5,869 bases of DNA from Oligoflexales bacterium (GTDB lineage Bacteria > Bdellovibrionota_B > Oligoflexia > Oligoflexales > CACXFL01). Numbering within the stretch: position 1 is the first letter of the stretch; each line of letters starts with the position of its first letter. A model generated the notes under the pieces. It worked only from the letters and a program-made list of their open reading frames with translations, was not told the origin of the DNA and searched no databases. This document shows, piece after piece, positions 4,739-5,869 of this stretch. A program made the position numbers and the translations under genes. Where the stretch lies: the NCBI GenBank assembly GCA_028282865.1, contig JANQHA010000333.1:1-5869 (forward strand), read 5' to 3'.

Positions 4739-5869
4739 TCAAGAGCCCAATAAAACATCAACCAACGCAAACTGCTCCACGTCTACCAGGCCCCTATCGG
4801 TTATTTTAAGGCTCGGAATCACCGGCAGAGCCAAAAAAGACAGAGTGATAAATGGCTCTTCGAGCTGGCAGCCAAGGCTTTGGGCCATTTCCTTCAGCAA
4901 CTTCAGCTTCTCAGCAATCAACTCGGGCTCCGCATCACTCATCAGGCCACCATATGGCAAAGCAAGCTGTTCAAAAGTACCATTCTGGTCGACCACCACG
5001 ACACCACCATCGATTTTTCGTAGCTGATTGACGGCAGCCACCATCGCCTCGTCACTAGCTCCGACCACAATGGTGTTGTGGGAGTCGTGATTCACAGAGG
5101 TCGCAATCGCCCCAGCCTTCAAGCCAAAGCCTCTGACAAAGCCGATTCCTTTACGGCCGCTGCCATGATGGCGTTCTAAAACCGAAATCTTCAAAACATC
5201 GGTTTCTAAATCCTGAGTGATGCCACCAGATATAACCTTAAGCGAAGCTTCAAGATTCTCGGTCACAATCTGTCGAGGAATAACTCCAATCACCTTAACA
5301 TTCTGTTTATCCGTCGCTTCAGTTGGAACAAAAAAGTCTTTGGTAGTCACTTCGGCAAGATTCATATTTACCGCGTTATCTAATGGAGTCTGCTTTTCAG
5401 CTGCTGCTTTTAACTCTCTTCGGTCAACCGCTTTACCGGTTTTATAAACTTGGCGGATTTTCATCCCACCTTTCCAACTGTCTTTTGAGTTTGTCTCCAC
5501 CAACACTAAATCTGCCAGGTGGCCAGGTGCTACCACTCCTCGGTCCTCTAGACCGTAGCTTCTAGCCGCCGCAAAACTGGCAACTCTGAATATGTCCTCT
5601 GGAGCAATTCCAGCTGAGAGTGCTAGGTTGATGATGAAGCTTATATGCCCTTCTTCAGAGATATCGAGCGGGTTGCGATCGTCAGAACAAAGAGCAAGTA
5701 TCGCTGACGAGTACGAATTAACAAGAGCTAACAGTTGCCGAGCATCTTTGGCGCAGCTGCCTTCACGAATCAAGACATGAAAGCCCTTTTGCATTTTTTC
5801 CTTGGCTTCCTCAAGCGAAGTAGACTCATGGCAGCTATGAATGCCAGCAGCAGCGTAAGCATTTAAGTC
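4739..5869 (-). CDS. ade: Adenine deaminase, C-terminal two-thirds (5' end outside window)
   Basis: The enzyme hydrolyses adenine to hypoxanthine and ammonia in purine salvage, as a metal-dependent cytosolic amidohydrolase. The frame is open from the right edge (DLNAYAAAGIHSCHEST) to the TGA at 4739-4741, giving 376 residues. Typical members have about 550-600, so roughly 200 N-terminal residues, including the first metal-binding histidines, lie outside. Visible landmarks in partial numbering are LIREGSCAKD (33-42), CSDDRNP (61-67, with the metal-binding aspartate expected here) and GVVAPGHLADLVLVE (111-125), where the beta-sandwich region resumes. The adenine deaminase C-terminal domain starts at about 200 and carries ERHHGSG (232-238), GIGFVRGFGLKAGAIA (241-256) and HDSHNTIVVG (261-270). 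It closes with LSFLALPVIPSLKITDRGL (343-361) and VDV. The C-terminus is complete and in frame. Two hand-counted rows (5101-5160, 5521-5580) hold 35 and 37 G+C of 60, well above the left part of the window. Confidence 0.95.
   Translation of the reverse strand, partial: DLNAYAAAGIHSCHESTSLEEAKEKMQKGFHVLIREGSCAKDARQLLALVNSYSSAILALCSDDRNPLDISEEGHISFIINLALSAGIAPEDIFRVASFAAARSYGLEDRGVVAPGHLADLVLVETNSKDSWKGGMKIRQVYKTGKAVDRRELKAAAEKQTPLDNAVNMNLAEVTTKDFFVPTEATDKQNVKVIGVIPRQIVTENLEASLKVISGGITQDLETDVLKISVLERHHGSGRKGIGFVRGFGLKAGAIATSVNHDSHNTIVVGASDEAMVAAVNQLRKIDGGVVVVDQNGTFEQLALPYGGLMSDAEPELIAEKLKLLKEMAQSLGCQLEEPFITLSFLALPVIPSLKITDRGLVDVEQFALVDVLLGS

Overview
The window is bacterial chromosomal DNA, densely packed. 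Five genes run leftward on the minus strand, and the end of one converging plus-strand gene lies at the left edge. The families present (a YbjT-type atypical short-chain dehydrogenase, a C-factor-like SDR, a group I cysteine desulfurase, an adenine deaminase and a degenerate UbiB/AarF-like protein) suggest a Gram-negative bacterium, perhaps a proteobacterium or a member of Bdellovibrionota. The sequence alone does not settle this. There are no rRNA or tRNA genes, CRISPR arrays or recognisable transposases.

Layout, left to right. 1-353 (+) is the 3' end of an unrecognised gene. 354-454 is a short convergent gap that holds an imperfect palindrome (361-399) and, overlapping it, a 62-bp frameshifted remnant of a cysteine desulfurase gene (393-454, minus). 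455-1222 (-) encodes a 255-residue protein that looks like only the C-terminal lobe of an UbiB/AarF (ABC1) kinase-like protein, with the catalytic motifs lost. It is translationally coupled (GTGA overlap) to 1219-2589 (-), a YbjT-like NAD(P)-binding protein. That gene follows 2608-3387 (-), a classical SDR, after 18 bp. These three form a tight operon. A candidate sigma-70 promoter lies in the 64-bp gap upstream (3388-3451). Next come 3452-4630 (-), an intact pyridoxal-phosphate cysteine desulfurase, a 108-bp gap with competing inverted repeats, and 4739-5869 (-), an adenine deaminase whose N-terminal part lies outside the window.

Adenine deaminase and cysteine desulfurase have well-defined roles: purine salvage and sulfur mobilisation for Fe-S clusters or thio-cofactors. 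They do not obviously work together. The three-gene cluster downstream pairs two SDR-fold proteins with a UbiB-like relic. By analogy this hints at a redox or membrane-lipid/quinone-related role, but no substrate can be read from the sequence.

The most interesting signal is the desulfurase remnant at 393-454. It preserves the active-site cysteine codons, is nearly identical to part of the intact gene about 3.2 kb away in the same orientation, and begins exactly at the stop codon of the UbiB-like gene. Together with the low GC and lost motifs of that gene, it marks the left part of the window as a site of past duplication, insertion or decay.
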